In this document: in pieces, positions 24,048 through 34,148 of the stretch
Position numbering within the stretch: position 1 is the first letter of the stretch
Layout of the letters: each line of letters starts with the position of its first letter
Virus record (IMG/VR): IMGVR_UViG_3300042890_003865
Location: 1-64,000 of that record
Strand: one strand, 5' to 3'
Source of the DNA: a virus
Length of the DNA: 64,000 nucleotides
Program-made: the position numbers and the translations under genes
The notes under the pieces: generated by a model
Databases searched by the model: none
What the model was told of the DNA's origin: nothing
What the model saw: only the letters and a program-made list of their open reading frames with translations

Positions 24048-24760
24048 CTCAATATATGGATATAATCTTCTATATTAAATGTTTCCCCTAATAATTCTTT
24101 ACACTTTTTTATAAAATATACTCTTTTATCTGGTATTCTTATTTGATAATTATGGAAAGTCCCGCTTTCAAACTCTGTTCCATTTCCAAGAGAGAATTTT
24201 GGATACCCAAAACTCCCATCATATTTCCAGGTTAGATCAGAGTAGCATTTGGTAGGGTATGCTAGTATTATTTTTTTACCTTGTTTTTCATTTTCCCTAG
24301 TAAACATTTCGGCTACGTCAACTTCTGTTAGGTATCCTTCAGGATTTGGATAGTGTGTAAATTTAAAATTTTTACACGTAGACTCTTCCCAAAATTTTTT
24401 AGTAAAATTTAAAAAGTTAGGAGCCGCAAATGGTGGAGTTTTGTGGGGATTTATATCAAAAACATTAGAAGCCTGTACGTTACCATACAAAGTGCCATTA
24501 TCCTTAATAATATCAATAGCTTTGATAATACAATCATTAGAAATTGGTATACAGTCTATATCAAATAAAGTTATAGAATCCCAATCGTTATTTGAGCTAA
24601 GATATTCTTCTATTGCACATGCATGTCTATCGGCATTTAAATCATCCTTAAAAGGGATTTGACATACGTCTATTTTGAAAAAATCAAAAACTCTTTTTTG
24701 AAGAGTTATAATTTCTTTTGGCAGATCATTACCATAGAAACTAACTACTTTATGATTCAT
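24044..24760 (-). CDS. DxD glycosyltransferase-like protein
   Basis: 238 residues. SITLFDIDCIPISNDCIIKA (about 63-82) is a GT-A style strand ending in the D-x-D divalent-metal motif, preceded by NADRHACAIEEYLSSN and followed by PPFAAPNFLNFTKKFW. The fold resembles small GT-A enzymes that I cannot place in a CAZy family from sequence alone. It overlaps both neighbours (4 and 11 bases) in the sugar cluster, which supports a glycan-building role. Confidence 0.7.
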   Translation of the reverse strand: MNHKVVSFYGNDLPKEIITLQKRVFDFFKIDVCQIPFKDDLNADRHACAIEEYLSSNNDWDSITLFDIDCIPISNDCIIKAIDIIKDNGTLYGNVQASNVFDINPHKTPPFAAPNFLNFTKKFWEESTCKNFKFTHYPNPEGYLTEVDVAEMFTRENEKQGKKIILAYPTKCYSDLTWKYDGSFGYPKFSLGNGTEFESGTFHNYQIRIPDKRVYFIKKCKELLGETFNIEDYIHILR

Positions 24761-25943
24761 TTTTTACAAGGTTATTTATAAAACCAATCCACATATTTCC
24801 AACTTTGCTAACGTTAAAATTAGAAACAATATAATCTTTACCTTTATTTCTTATTTCTTCCTTTATAGAAGGGTTTTCTTCTAGAAATTTTATTTTACTT
24901 ACTATGTTATCCGTTATGGTAAACTTTCCATCTAGATCTTTAGATAAGGCCTCTTTCTGCATATCATGAGGGATTACGCCTTCTGGGAAGTCTAGCCACA
25001 CGCAATACCCGTCAAATAGCTCTGGTAAGGCCCCTAGAGGATACGTTACTACTATTGCTCCTAATGCTATCGCTTCTGCTACTACACAAGAGAAAGTATC
25101 TTTGTGAACATCTTGATAAGGTGTATATAAGGGGTATATAAAATACTCGCTTTCTGCCACATTAGTGAAAAGTGTTTTTTTATCCACTCCGTTGTGCCTA
25201 TTAAAAAAAGAATCATCGTGATTGTGAGTAGCCATAAGATAATCAAAAGCATGAAATTCTGAATCTTCAAAATTTAATTTTCTTACTGCTTCTACTGCTA
25301 CGTTTCCTCCTCTTGCCCAAGCTGCATGAAAAATAAACTTATGGGGTTTCCTTATAGGATTAGAATCTGTGACTTCTTTTATCATCTCATCCATTACTGG
25401 ATTAGGTATTAGCGTCTGTTCTATTTTGATTTCGGGAGCTATATTCTTTATGTGAGTTAGAATATTCCCAGTCATACTTTTTTCCCATTCTGATATATTA
25501 ATAAACCCTATGGAAAGATTGTTATTTTTAGCAAAATTAACAATTTCATCTACTCCGTACACCCATTGCATGTGGGACCAGTATATTATACTTTTTGTAA
25601 CCTTTATGGGAAGGGAATCATATTGATTAAACCACAACATGCTTATCAATATGTCAAACTCTTTATTTTCAATTCCTTTAAAATCTATGTGCGTATATTT
25701 AACCCCATAAAACTCTTCTCCGTCCTTATATATAATTCCATTATTTTTATAGGAGTTGTGCAACTCAGGCTCAAGCTTATCCGTTGCAAAAACAACTTCA
25801 TGTCCAGCCTTAGCCAGATGTTCAGCTATTAAAACAGAACTAGTGTCTGTTCCAGACCCTCCCCCATTTCCATATCTTAGGTTATAACCATTAAGGTAGT
25901 TACTTCTTCTGCTATTACCTATAACAATAAAGGCTATTCTCAT
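24750..25943 (-). CDS. GT4-like glycosyltransferase (GT-B fold)
   Basis: 397 residues. N-terminal Rossmann-like part with RYGNGGGSGTDTSSVLIAEH, LAKAGHEVVFATD (about 27-58), and a C-terminal donor domain with FIFHAAWARGGNVAVEAVRK, YPLYTPYQDVHKDTFSCVVA and EAIALGAIVVTYPLGALPEL (the E-x7-E-like region of retaining GT-B enzymes). This looks like a GT4-type enzyme; sugar unknown. It overlaps the next gene by 11 bases and its start shares one base with the end of the upstream gene. Confidence 0.82.
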   Translation of the reverse strand: MRIAFIVIGNSRRSNYLNGYNLRYGNGGGSGTDTSSVLIAEHLAKAGHEVVFATDKLEPELHNSYKNNGIIYKDGEEFYGVKYTHIDFKGIENKEFDILISMLWFNQYDSLPIKVTKSIIYWSHMQWVYGVDEIVNFAKNNNLSIGFINISEWEKSMTGNILTHIKNIAPEIKIEQTLIPNPVMDEMIKEVTDSNPIRKPHKFIFHAAWARGGNVAVEAVRKLNFEDSEFHAFDYLMATHNHDDSFFNRHNGVDKKTLFTNVAESEYFIYPLYTPYQDVHKDTFSCVVAEAIALGAIVVTYPLGALPELFDGYCVWLDFPEGVIPHDMQKEALSKDLDGKFTITDNIVSKIKFLEENPSIKEEIRNKGKDYIVSNFNVSKVGNMWIGFINNLVKNES

Positions 25944-27196
25944 TATATATTTTTTTCGTATCTATCACTCCACTTTTTATCTTCATCAAACAAATACATT
26001 ACTATTTTATGAGGTTTATCTATCGACTCTAAAGAAAGAGATACTGAATTCTTTTTTAGTTTTACATAATCTGAATCATTTTCTATAGTAAAATCTCTTC
26101 TTATTATCTCTGATCCTGATTTATTTTGGACTCCTAAAGTTAAAAATTTAGGTTTTTTTGATTTGAATTTTTTAAAGAAAGCAACATCCCATTCTATATC
26201 AAGAGAAAATTTATTTACTATGAATTGTTCTTCCCAATTTATAGGATTTGGCGGTTCATTTACTTTAAGAGTGTACTGTTGTATTCTACAGTTTTTAAAA
26301 TCAAACCCTCCATAGACTTCATAATCATGTAAAGTTCTACTATCTCCTAAACCATAAATACCCATATCTATTCCATGATCTTCTTGCCCAAACAATTGCC
26401 TTGTTTTGTTTCTAGCATATATGTCTCTTTCTCCAGATGTTTTTTTAGTCTCGCTTTCTATTCCATGATCATCCCAGTGTTTTACACGATAGTTTCTTGT
26501 GTATTCGTGCCACATAACCATTCTGTGTGGACTAAAGAAGTCATACCCTTTAGTAAAAGCTCTTACACTTAATGTAGTTTCTTCTGTGTACCCTCCAAAG
26601 TATATGTCTGGGTCATAAGGAACTTCTTCTATGAATTTACCTGTTGTAAAATAGAAATGTCCACTAATAGTCCTAGCTCTTATTACTTTTGTTCTTTCTT
26701 TATAATCTTGAATGTACCAAGGCATGCTCATGAGTAACTTATCAGCGGAAAACTCATACTGAGACATTAGGCATGGAGTAGGATCGTATTTACAAGAACA
26801 GTCTTTTGGGTTGAATGGGGTACAGTATGTAGTTATAATAGGCTTTTCAGAAACCTCTAAAGCCTGTGCATAATCTTCCAAAACAATGGAGTCCCAGTCT
26901 TGTACAAATCTATGATGACTGTCTATCTGTAAAGTAAATTCCTCTCCATCATAAAGTCTATTAGTTATATTCCTTGCCCAACCTAATCCCTGACTTTCTG
27001 AATAGTGATGTTTGCTTATACTAAAATTGTGCATGCCATCAAACACTGTTATGTCTTCCGTTTCATCGTACTGCCAGCAAATTCCAAAAGTTAAATTTTC
27101 TGGGTTCTTTGCCTTGGTTATCATGTCGTCTATAGTGGGAATGAGCTCAGGATCTCTATAACTAGCTACCTGAACAAATATTTTGTTCTTTTTCAT
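25943..27196 (-). CDS. GlcNAc-transferase-like protein (Skp1-type GnT family) with extra C-terminal domain
   Basis: The ATG at 27196 gives 417 aa; a TTG at 27214 is less likely. MKKNKIFVQVASYRDPELIP (1-20), then CWQYDE, YSESQGLGWARNITNRLYDG and FTLQIDSHHRFVQDWDSIVL (D-S-H as metal motif) fit the family of Skp1-like protein N-acetylglucosaminyltransferases, which modify hydroxyproline or Thr/Ser on proteins. The last 110 residues are a separate beta-rich region. As a protein-directed enzyme type next to Thr-Pro fibre genes, it is the best candidate to start fibre O-glycans (inference). Confidence 0.78.
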   Translation of the reverse strand: MKKNKIFVQVASYRDPELIPTIDDMITKAKNPENLTFGICWQYDETEDITVFDGMHNFSISKHHYSESQGLGWARNITNRLYDGEEFTLQIDSHHRFVQDWDSIVLEDYAQALEVSEKPIITTYCTPFNPKDCSCKYDPTPCLMSQYEFSADKLLMSMPWYIQDYKERTKVIRARTISGHFYFTTGKFIEEVPYDPDIYFGGYTEETTLSVRAFTKGYDFFSPHRMVMWHEYTRNYRVKHWDDHGIESETKKTSGERDIYARNKTRQLFGQEDHGIDMGIYGLGDSRTLHDYEVYGGFDFKNCRIQQYTLKVNEPPNPINWEEQFIVNKFSLDIEWDVAFFKKFKSKKPKFLTLGVQNKSGSEIIRRDFTIENDSDYVKLKKNSVSLSLESIDKPHKIVMYLFDEDKKWSDRYEKNI

Positions 27197-27258
27197 AAAC
27201 TGAATTTGTACCAAAAATAAGAAAATTTTTTAAAAGAGAAAAAACAATAATTTAAACA

Positions 27259-30195
27259 TTAAAGGCAAACTGCTTCGGCACAAAATCCTCCAGAACAATT
27301 ACTCTCACACTCTGCTAATGAAGTGTAAATGATAAAATCTTGAGAACACTGGTAGCAGGTTATAGTAGGCTCAGGAGTAGGAGTGGGTGTCGGAGTATCA
27401 GGTACAGCTGTAGGGGTAGGTGTCGGAGTATCAGGTACAGCTGTAGGGGTAGGTGTCGGAGTTGGTGTTATAGTCGGTGTAGGAGTTGGAGTGTTAGGTA
27501 CAGCTGTAGGAGTTGGAGTAGGTGTTACCGTAGGAGCTGGGGTTGGGGTAGGTGTTGTGCTACAAACGGCCCCTTGTACGATAGCTATACAATCTGAGCT
27601 TCCTCCGCTACACTCTACTCCGTCAAAACTAAAACTTCCTTCTATTGCGCATATATTATAACTCTGTATGCCATTTCCAGTAGCAGTGAACGATTGTGGA
27701 TTTCCTGAACAGTCATTATAGAAAATAGTCTTAGAAACCGTATAATAGTTAGTTACCTCATAAGTATAACATCCAGCTACCGTTGCAGTTGGTGTCGGAG
27801 TTATAGTCGGAGTAGGAGTTGGGGTATTAGGTACAGATGTAGCTGTTGGTGTAGGTGTAGATGTTATGGTAGGGGTTGGTGTTGGAGTATTAGGTACAGG
27901 AGTTGGAGTAGGTGTTGTATTACAAGTAGCTCCTTGAACAACTGATATACAATCACTACTACTGTTATCACAGAAGATACCGTCAAAAGTTATAGTACCT
28001 TCTATAGCGCATATATTATATGTTTGCAAACCATTAGCCGCTGTTGTTACTGATTGTGGATTTCCAGAACAGTCATTGTAGTATACAATCTTTTGAGTAG
28101 TATAATAGTTGGTTATTTCATAGGTATAACAGCCTGCTATAGTTGCAGTAGGTGTTGGAGTAATTGTTGGGGTAGTAGTAGGCGTAGGAGTTGGGGTATT
28201 AGGTACAGATGTAGCTGTTGGTGTAGGTGTAGATGTTATGGTAGGGGTTGGTGTTGGAGTTGGAGTCGGAGTTCCTGTACAAGAAGATCCTTTTACTATA
28301 GCTAAGCAATCTGTAGAACCTCCATTACAGTCTGTTTCAAAATGGGTAACAGTGCCTTCTATAGCGCAAATATAAGACTGCAGTCCGTTTCCGGGAGCCG
28401 ATACGGTTTGTGGATCGTTATTGCAATCGTTGTAGTATACAGTTTTATTTGTTGTATAATAGTTAGTTATTTCAAAAGTAAAGCATCCAGCAGGGGTTGG
28501 TGTAGGAGTTACAGTTGGAGTTCCAGTTGGTGTAGGAGTTACAGTTGGAGTGTTAGTTATAGTAGGAGTAGGAGTTGGTGTTAAAGTTATAGTAGGAGTA
28601 GGAGTTGGTGTTAAAGTTATAGTAGGAGTAGGAGTAGGGGTATCGGTTATAGTTGGAGTAGGAGTAGGGGTATCGGTTATAGTTGGAGTAGGAGTTGGTG
28701 TATTAGTTATAGTTGGAGTAGGCGTTGGTGTATTAGTTATAGTTGGTGTTGGTGTTATAGTCGGAGTAGCTGTTGGTGTTGGTGTTATAGTCGGAGTAGC
28801 TGTTGGAGTGTTAGTTATAGTAGGAGTAGGAGTTATAGTAGGAGTAGGAGTTGGTGTAAAGGTTGGCGCTCCAGTATTAGTAGGAGTAGGGGTAGGCGTA
28901 GCCGTACCTGTAGGGGTAGGCGTTGGTGTTATAGTAGGAGTAGGGGTTATAGTAGGAGTAGGGGTTATAGTAGGCGTAGCTGTAGGCGTAGCTGTAGGAG
29001 TAGGAGTAGGGGTATCGGTTATAGTTGGAGTAGGAGTTGGTGTATTAGTTACAGTAGGTGTTGGTGTCGGTGTAACAGTAGGAGTGGACGTTGGAGTACC
29101 AGTAGGTGTAGGGGTAGGTGTAGCGGTTACTGTCGGTGTAGGAGTAGCCGTTGGCATTAAGAATGTTGGAGTAGGTGTAGGAGTAGGAGTTGCTGTAGGA
29201 GCAGGAGTAGGTGTAAATGTAGGTGTTGGAGTCGCTGTAGGGCCAGGAGTAGGTGTAGGAGTTGGTGTAGGAGTTGGTCCTGGTACGGTTACATCTTTAA
29301 CATACAGAATAAACCCACATAAAGCTTTTTCAACATTTACGGTTATTTTTGCAAAATTTGAGTTTAAAACACAAGAACTTCCTGTAGGAGTAGCAGACAC
29401 TCTGTAATCGGTTGTATAAACTCCAGGAACCGCTCCTGTAAAAGTTACTGTTCCGTTTCCTACTACAGTAAACTTAGATGCATCAGACCCAGATAACAAT
29501 ATAGATCCTGTTCCAAAAGTACCTCCCCTAGCATTGTCGTTAGCTAAAGGATTAAAATTATATGGAGATTGAGAAGGTCTTATTGTGTATGTATCATCCT
29601 TTGCATAAGGAGGGAGTGGAAATATGCTTTGATAGCCTTGATTAGTCACCACTATCATTCCTTGCTCATAAAATATATTACCTACATGAGTATAGGGAGA
29701 TGTAGCCAAATCGTACACATTTCCTTTTCCATCGTCCTGTAGATTCATAAAGGACGTAGAAATATTAAAAGAAAGATCTTTTACAGCAAATCCGTAAACA
29801 TCTTTTGAAATAGATAGAACTTTTATTTGAGCTCCTGAACCTGATGGGAAATCTTTTATCATATACCCAACAGGAGTATAATCAAAATAGGAACCTGAGA
29901 GTCTGTATATAGATGCGCTCTCGTAGTAATTAGACTCTAAAAGCAATGAGCTGTCTAAGAGAGATCCTGAAAAGGATTGATAATACAGATGGTTTACTGA
30001 ATCATAAACCAATCTATCGTATTCGTTATTTGTTTTTACATCATTATTGTAATCAAATATACTAGAAGTTTTCACTCCATTATACACTCTTATACCATAA
30101 GACTCTAGATCGCAAACACTTATACTCCACTCCTTATTAGCGACATAAGGAGTACTTACTACATCTGACTTATATAAACGTTTGTATGCCGACAT
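27259..30195 (-). CDS. Large Thr-Pro-repeat fibre protein with three Cys modules
   Basis: 978 residues. A structured N-terminus (about 1-300), then a Thr-Pro-x repeat linker of about 260 residues, then three tandem modules of about 70 residues starting G-C-(F/Y)-T-(F/Y)-E near residues 569, 688 and 808 (each with TNYYT, YNDC, ICAIEG and a final Cys), separated by more Thr-Pro linkers. The end is a different Cys-rich tail ([17 protein letters not shown]). It looks like a long, extended receptor-binding or decoration fibre, with linkers suited to O-glycosylation. First gene after the tail/baseplate block in transcription order. Confidence 0.7.
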   Translation of the reverse strand: MSAYKRLYKSDVVSTPYVANKEWSISVCDLESYGIRVYNGVKTSSIFDYNNDVKTNNEYDRLVYDSVNHLYYQSFSGSLLDSSLLLESNYYESASIYRLSGSYFDYTPVGYMIKDFPSGSGAQIKVLSISKDVYGFAVKDLSFNISTSFMNLQDDGKGNVYDLATSPYTHVGNIFYEQGMIVVTNQGYQSIFPLPPYAKDDTYTIRPSQSPYNFNPLANDNARGGTFGTGSILLSGSDASKFTVVGNGTVTFTGAVPGVYTTDYRVSATPTGSSCVLNSNFAKITVNVEKALCGFILYVKDVTVPGPTPTPTPTPTPGPTATPTPTFTPTPAPTATPTPTPTPTFLMPTATPTPTVTATPTPTPTGTPTSTPTVTPTPTPTVTNTPTPTPTITDTPTPTPTATPTATPTITPTPTITPTPTITPTPTPTGTATPTPTPTNTGAPTFTPTPTPTITPTPTITNTPTATPTITPTPTATPTITPTPTITNTPTPTPTITNTPTPTPTITDTPTPTPTITDTPTPTPTITLTPTPTPTITLTPTPTPTITNTPTVTPTPTGTPTVTPTPTPAGCFTFEITNYYTTNKTVYYNDCNNDPQTVSAPGNGLQSYICAIEGTVTHFETDCNGGSTDCLAIVKGSSCTGTPTPTPTPTPTITSTPTPTATSVPNTPTPTPTTTPTITPTPTATIAGCYTYEITNYYTTQKIVYYNDCSGNPQSVTTAANGLQTYNICAIEGTITFDGIFCDNSSSDCISVVQGATCNTTPTPTPVPNTPTPTPTITSTPTPTATSVPNTPTPTPTITPTPTATVAGCYTYEVTNYYTVSKTIFYNDCSGNPQSFTATGNGIQSYNICAIEGSFSFDGVECSGGSSDCIAIVQGAVCSTTPTPTPAPTVTPTPTPTAVPNTPTPTPTITPTPTPTPTAVPDTPTPTPTAVPDTPTPTPTPEPTITCYQCSQDFIIYTSLAECESNCSGGFCAEAVCL
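27283..29283 (-). repeat. Thr-Pro-coding minisatellite region
   Basis: DNA-level imperfect repeats of short units rich in GGAGTAGGAGT and GGTGTAGGAGTTGGTGT on the plus strand encode Thr-Pro-x tracts on the minus strand; densest at 28490-29283. Longer repeated segments (for example the run encoding [13 protein letters not shown]) suggest recent duplication. Slippage could change linker length between relatives. Confidence 0.8.
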
Positions 30196-30213
30196 ATTTA
30201 GTCATAACGAATT

Positions 30214-31245
30214 TTAAAATTCTAATTTGACTCTACATGTTATTTGCTTAGTGAAATCTTTTGGCAATGGTTTGCTGAGTTTTGCAACCGCTAAAAGCTC
30301 ATTAGCATCATTGTACAGTCCTATAGTAGTTGGAAACACCTGAGGGCTGTCTATCAATGTCGGATACAATATGTTACCGTTATTGTCAATAATTGATGGA
30401 TTAGTTGTATAATTTAACTGGGAGCTCTTTGCATTTACAAAGAAGTATCTAGATGCTAAGGTTTCTTCACTATTTGCTTTAAAAGACTGGCCATCAAGTA
30501 TAGTCTTAAACAATCTAAAATTATTTATACTGTACCCAGCGGTGTATGCAGTGGCTGCTGTTTGATCTATGGTTAAACCTAATCCTTTGTTTGCGCCGTA
30601 AGTAAGAGCCAAAGCTCTTGGATTCAAAATAAATACTCCCATATCAGGGAAGAAAAATCCATAGGAACCACTTACTGTTTGTACAGATGAATCATCGTAG
30701 CTACTTCCATTAGATCCACTAACTATGTTATAATATCTGTTCCCAGCTATATAGTTAACAGTAGAAGAGTCTTTACTATCGTCAGTTAACGTGATTGCGT
30801 TACCTCCATTTGACAATACTAAATTCCAGGTTCCTGTGTTTATTTCTTCTTTGTACCTTGATCTGTTTATGGATATAGCAAAGATATCAATAGACACGCC
30901 ATTGTTTCCTCCAAAATTAAAAGACGATCCCTCGTCACCGTAAACTATATTTCTAAACTGTCCGTAAATGTCTCTAGTAGGGGATTTTTCATTTACTAAG
31001 TTGTTAAACAAGGCAGATCCACTACCGTATATATTACCGTATGCTATTGCAAACTGTACTTCCGATCCTACAGATCCTACTGAAGAATTGTAGACATTCA
31101 AATAGAATTTTCCACTATCACTAGCTTCTTGTACGCTAGACGTAAAGAAGGTGGTCAAGTTGTATAAATTATTTGTCCACAAGCCTGCTGTAATAGCTTC
31201 CGTGCTTATTACGCTATCGTCTTCTTGAAAAGGTATAAATGACAT
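30214..31245 (-). CDS. Tail/baseplate-associated structural protein
   Basis: 343 residues, Ser/Gly/Asn-rich and beta-like, without signal peptide. The C-terminus (IGLYNDANELLAVAKLSKPL, then KDFTKQITCRVKLEF) matches the short protein at 19105-19404 and a pattern I know from marine phage virion proteins. The middle contains DIFAISINRSRYKEEINTGT and SGSYGFFFPDMGVFILNPRA. It lies between the large fibre and a conserved tail protein. Probably a fibre-attachment or baseplate component; exact role unknown. Confidence 0.65.
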   Translation of the reverse strand: MSFIPFQEDDSVISTEAITAGLWTNNLYNLTTFFTSSVQEASDSGKFYLNVYNSSVGSVGSEVQFAIAYGNIYGSGSALFNNLVNEKSPTRDIYGQFRNIVYGDEGSSFNFGGNNGVSIDIFAISINRSRYKEEINTGTWNLVLSNGGNAITLTDDSKDSSTVNYIAGNRYYNIVSGSNGSSYDDSSVQTVSGSYGFFFPDMGVFILNPRALALTYGANKGLGLTIDQTAATAYTAGYSINNFRLFKTILDGQSFKANSEETLASRYFFVNAKSSQLNYTTNPSIIDNNGNILYPTLIDSPQVFPTTIGLYNDANELLAVAKLSKPLPKDFTKQITCRVKLEF

Positions 31246-31253
31246 CTTATATG

Positions 31254-31922
31254 TTATTTGTTTTTAGTCACTGTTAATGGAACTGATATTCTTGCTCCGG
31301 AATCTCTACCTACTATTGTAATAGTAGTACTTAGTTGAGTAGCTGTTGATCCAAAAAGCGTGTCTATTCCTGTTCCTACTAGAGTGAATGAAGTTCCTAT
31401 GGCTGTTTTACTAATAGCTGTGCCAGTAGTGGTGCTAAGATCTGATATTCCTAAATTGTTTACGTCTATTCCTATACCGGTAAATGTAGATAGGAGTCTA
31501 GCATCTCCTACTGTAACTACATATCCGCTAGGTTCAAACGTTGAAACGGCGCCTAAATAGTTAAGAGTTTGAGGATTTATAACATAAGACTCATTTTGTT
31601 TAATAGATATGGCGTTAGACGAGCCCTTTCCAACAACAACTACCGGTAATTTGCTTGTACCTCTAGGGAGAGTCACAAGCTTGTATTTCATTATCTGAGT
31701 TTCGTCTGGGAAGGCTTCTAATAGCGGCATATTTTCTATAGCCTGTCCATAGAATGCAGAACCAGACGGATGGTCTGGGTTATACAAGGTGTAATCCACC
31801 TCGTCATCTGCCATGGCAAATTGTGTAATCTGGAAAGAGCCGTCATTTCTTGCCAAAAGCTCTCTTCCTTTTTTTGTTAAAATAGCGTCTACTGTGACTA
31901 CTACATTATTTAAATATCCCAT
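31254..31922 (-). CDS. Conserved tail structural protein
   Basis: 222 residues. The N-terminal half has VDAILTKKGRELLARNDGSF then QITQFAMADDEVDYTLYNPD HPSGSAFYG, a block I recognise from uncharacterised virion proteins of marine and Bacteroidetes phages (T-x-x-G-R-E-x-L-A...F-A-x-A-D-D-E-x-D-Y). The C-terminal half is a Thr/Ser-rich beta region resembling an Ig-like fold (TFTGIGIDVNNLGISDLSTT onward). A late-type motif is 17 bases upstream, so it opens the fibre transcription unit. Confidence 0.68.
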   Translation of the reverse strand: MGYLNNVVVTVDAILTKKGRELLARNDGSFQITQFAMADDEVDYTLYNPDHPSGSAFYGQAIENMPLLEAFPDETQIMKYKLVTLPRGTSKLPVVVVGKGSSNAISIKQNESYVINPQTLNYLGAVSTFEPSGYVVTVGDARLLSTFTGIGIDVNNLGISDLSTTTGTAISKTAIGTSFTLVGTGIDTLFGSTATQLSTTITIVGRDSGARISVPLTVTKNK

Positions 31923-31938
31923 TTCTCAAATTTGTATA

Positions 31939-31947
31939 TATAAATAT
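31939..31947 (-). promoter_or_regulatory. Late-promoter-like motif ATATTTATA
   Basis: Exact copy in gene sense, 17 bases before the ATG at 31922, in a 45-base gap between two tail genes. Confidence 0.5.
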
Positions 31948-31967
31948 GGTGCTTTAATGTTTTAAGG

Positions 31968-34148
31968 TTATGCTATAACTAATACTTTAGATAGAACTGT
32001 ATCTTTCAAAGGTCCTATAATTTGTCCTATGTTCTTATTTATAGTTCCCTCCAAGTTATGAGGCAAAATTAAGGCATTTGAAGATAAACCAGCTCTTTTT
32101 TTGAAATCTAACATTATAACGGTTTCGTCAGGCAGTTTCCTGAAGAAGGCAAAGGTTGCAGGGTCTATTAGGTTTGAATTGTAAGTTCTATCCAATCTTA
32201 TAGACAAAGGCCTTGTAGCAGTCCTCTGCGTTCCTATGTTTTCAATAAGGGGGTCTACCACTTCTGTTATATAAAAGTACTCTGGTTTAACAGAGTAAAA
32301 CCTAGTAAACCTTACTATGTCATTTTTTTGAAACGTAAATGGAACGTCTACGGGGGAGTATAGGTTTGCTACAGAATTTGGATTACTTATATCTTGTGGC
32401 TCAAATATAGAACTTGAGTACAAAAGGGAAGCTTCCGAACTAAAAACCAAAGTTTGATTGTCGGGATCAGTTGTAAATAAGGCCGGGGACTGTGATATTG
32501 TTTTAGTGGACAGTATGGTTACATCAGCTATCTTTTTGTCATATACCTCAAAATAGTTTTTAGAAGAGTCTCCGGTAGCCACTTCAAAGTATATATCTGA
32601 ACTCCTTCTAAAAAAGCTTGTTACTTCTGCAAAGTAAAATCTTACTCTTATTTTATCATTTTGATTCAATTTTACATCTTTATCGAAAAGTTGACATCTT
32701 CCTTCATAAAAAGGAGTTATAGTCTTGCCGTTATAAGTTCCTCCCGTAGTGTCTCCGGAAAAGTATATAAAACTATTACTTTCATCTATTAATGCACGAG
32801 TAGTTCCTGTTCTCTCTCTACCTCCTAAAGGTATTGGAATATTAGTGGCAGAGAACCTCGTAAATCCGTAAGGAACTACATTAGCCGGATTTGAAGTGTC
32901 TAAATACTCCCACGTAGATGCGCCACTCTTTTGAACTTCAAGTATAGCTATAATTTTTACAACAGAAGGACCTTTTTCATTAGACCTTTCTCCCGCTGTT
33001 TCTGGATTTCTGGCTCTTACTTTTACAGGGATGTCTATATTTACTGTATAGGTAGAACTTCTGGGGGCTAGATAGTAAGAATAGTTTTCAGAGCCTGCTT
33101 TAACTTCGTTTATAGTACCAGCTTGATTCAAAGATATATAACCTCCACTATTAGTCGTTGTGTCTACGGGTAAGAACCAGTCTATAGCATAATAACTTGC
33201 AGGATCAGTATTTGTTTTAAAATCTATAAATGCTAATTCTCCAAAAGTAAACGCTATTTTTCTTATGTTATTTTGGTAATCTTTATAATTACCACTTAAC
33301 CAAGATCTTAAAGGCATATGATTATAAGGCCAAGCATCACTGCTTATCTTACTTAAAGACATAGCCCTATTATTAGGATCGGATAGCCCTTTTAACGTAA
33401 ATGTATAACCTGTACCGCTATTGCTAGAAAACTCAGCATTTGTGTTTCCTACTGTCTGCCATACGGATGCGGTAGTGTTTACAGCTTTTAGACCAAATCT
33501 ATTTTCTACTGATTCGTTAGGGATTATATATGAGAAAACTAAATTTTCATCAGTTTCTCTAAACATAATTGGGGCGTATCTAAACCCACCTTCAAATATA
33601 GTCTTAGGACCGTCTAATGTAGCTTGGTTAGTTGGATTGTATCTATCAAACAAGGACACATATGCAATATCTCCTTTTTTGTATGTATTTTGTACTTCAA
33701 ATAAGTTATTATTATTAGCAGATAATTCAACTACAGATCCTGTATTGTCTATTAAATACTTTATGTTTACAGTGGTCTTGTCGTAGAAGTTCAGATTCGT
33801 ACTGTTTATACTATTTGCAAAAGCAAATTTACTAACTGTATAGTCTATAGCTGCTGTTTTTCCATAGGAGGTGTCTCCTTTCCAATCTATTTCTTCCAAT
33901 CCTACATTAAAAAAAGATGCGCTAGTATAGACATTATACTTTGCACTAGTTACTTTGGACCCATCAAATCTTACCCTTGTGAATTTAGGATCTGTCTGCA
34001 AATCATCATGCATCTCAACAGGCTCTAAAACTCCGGTTTGATTCATGTTAATCTTTCTATATACATTAGAAACAAGTCCCCCAGACACATTATTAATTAA
34101 TGTATTATAGTCACTACGTTCAAAAGCTGCTCTGTCTATGGTACTCAT
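31968..34148 (-). CDS. Large tail/baseplate structural protein (726 aa)
   Basis: 726 residues, beta-rich, no membrane segment. N-terminus MSTIDRAAFERSDYNTLINN; repeated beta-like blocks such as YTVNIDIPVKVRARNPETAG and KNYFEVYDKKIADVTILSTK; near the end ALILPHNLEGTINKNIGQII. No catalytic motif. A 4-base ATGA overlap with the 796-aa gene upstream suggests coupled translation of two large baseplate proteins. It could occupy the role of a wedge or peripheral baseplate protein (gp7/gp8/gp10 class), but I cannot assign which. Confidence 0.6.
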   Translation of the reverse strand: MSTIDRAAFERSDYNTLINNVSGGLVSNVYRKINMNQTGVLEPVEMHDDLQTDPKFTRVRFDGSKVTSAKYNVYTSASFFNVGLEEIDWKGDTSYGKTAAIDYTVSKFAFANSINSTNLNFYDKTTVNIKYLIDNTGSVVELSANNNNLFEVQNTYKKGDIAYVSLFDRYNPTNQATLDGPKTIFEGGFRYAPIMFRETDENLVFSYIIPNESVENRFGLKAVNTTASVWQTVGNTNAEFSSNSGTGYTFTLKGLSDPNNRAMSLSKISSDAWPYNHMPLRSWLSGNYKDYQNNIRKIAFTFGELAFIDFKTNTDPASYYAIDWFLPVDTTTNSGGYISLNQAGTINEVKAGSENYSYYLAPRSSTYTVNIDIPVKVRARNPETAGERSNEKGPSVVKIIAILEVQKSGASTWEYLDTSNPANVVPYGFTRFSATNIPIPLGGRERTGTTRALIDESNSFIYFSGDTTGGTYNGKTITPFYEGRCQLFDKDVKLNQNDKIRVRFYFAEVTSFFRRSSDIYFEVATGDSSKNYFEVYDKKIADVTILSTKTISQSPALFTTDPDNQTLVFSSEASLLYSSSIFEPQDISNPNSVANLYSPVDVPFTFQKNDIVRFTRFYSVKPEYFYITEVVDPLIENIGTQRTATRPLSIRLDRTYNSNLIDPATFAFFRKLPDETVIMLDFKKRAGLSSNALILPHNLEGTINKNIGQIIGPLKDTVLSKVLVIA

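Noticed and set aside
25943-27214. TTG or other upstream starts for several genes (for example 5693, 10025, 27214, 44917, 46253)
   Set aside because: In each case a nearby in-frame ATG avoids overlap or matches the family N-terminus better; I kept TTG only at 49192, where it directly follows the upstream stop.
27283-29283. CRISPR array
   Set aside because: The short repeats are codon-phased Thr-Pro units inside one long frame, without uniform spacers.
28550-29407. Plus-strand ORF of Val-Gly repeats opposite the fibre gene
   Set aside because: It is the antisense shadow of the Thr-Pro-coding repeat; the regular (VG)n pattern follows from the repeat units and there is no gene context on that strand.
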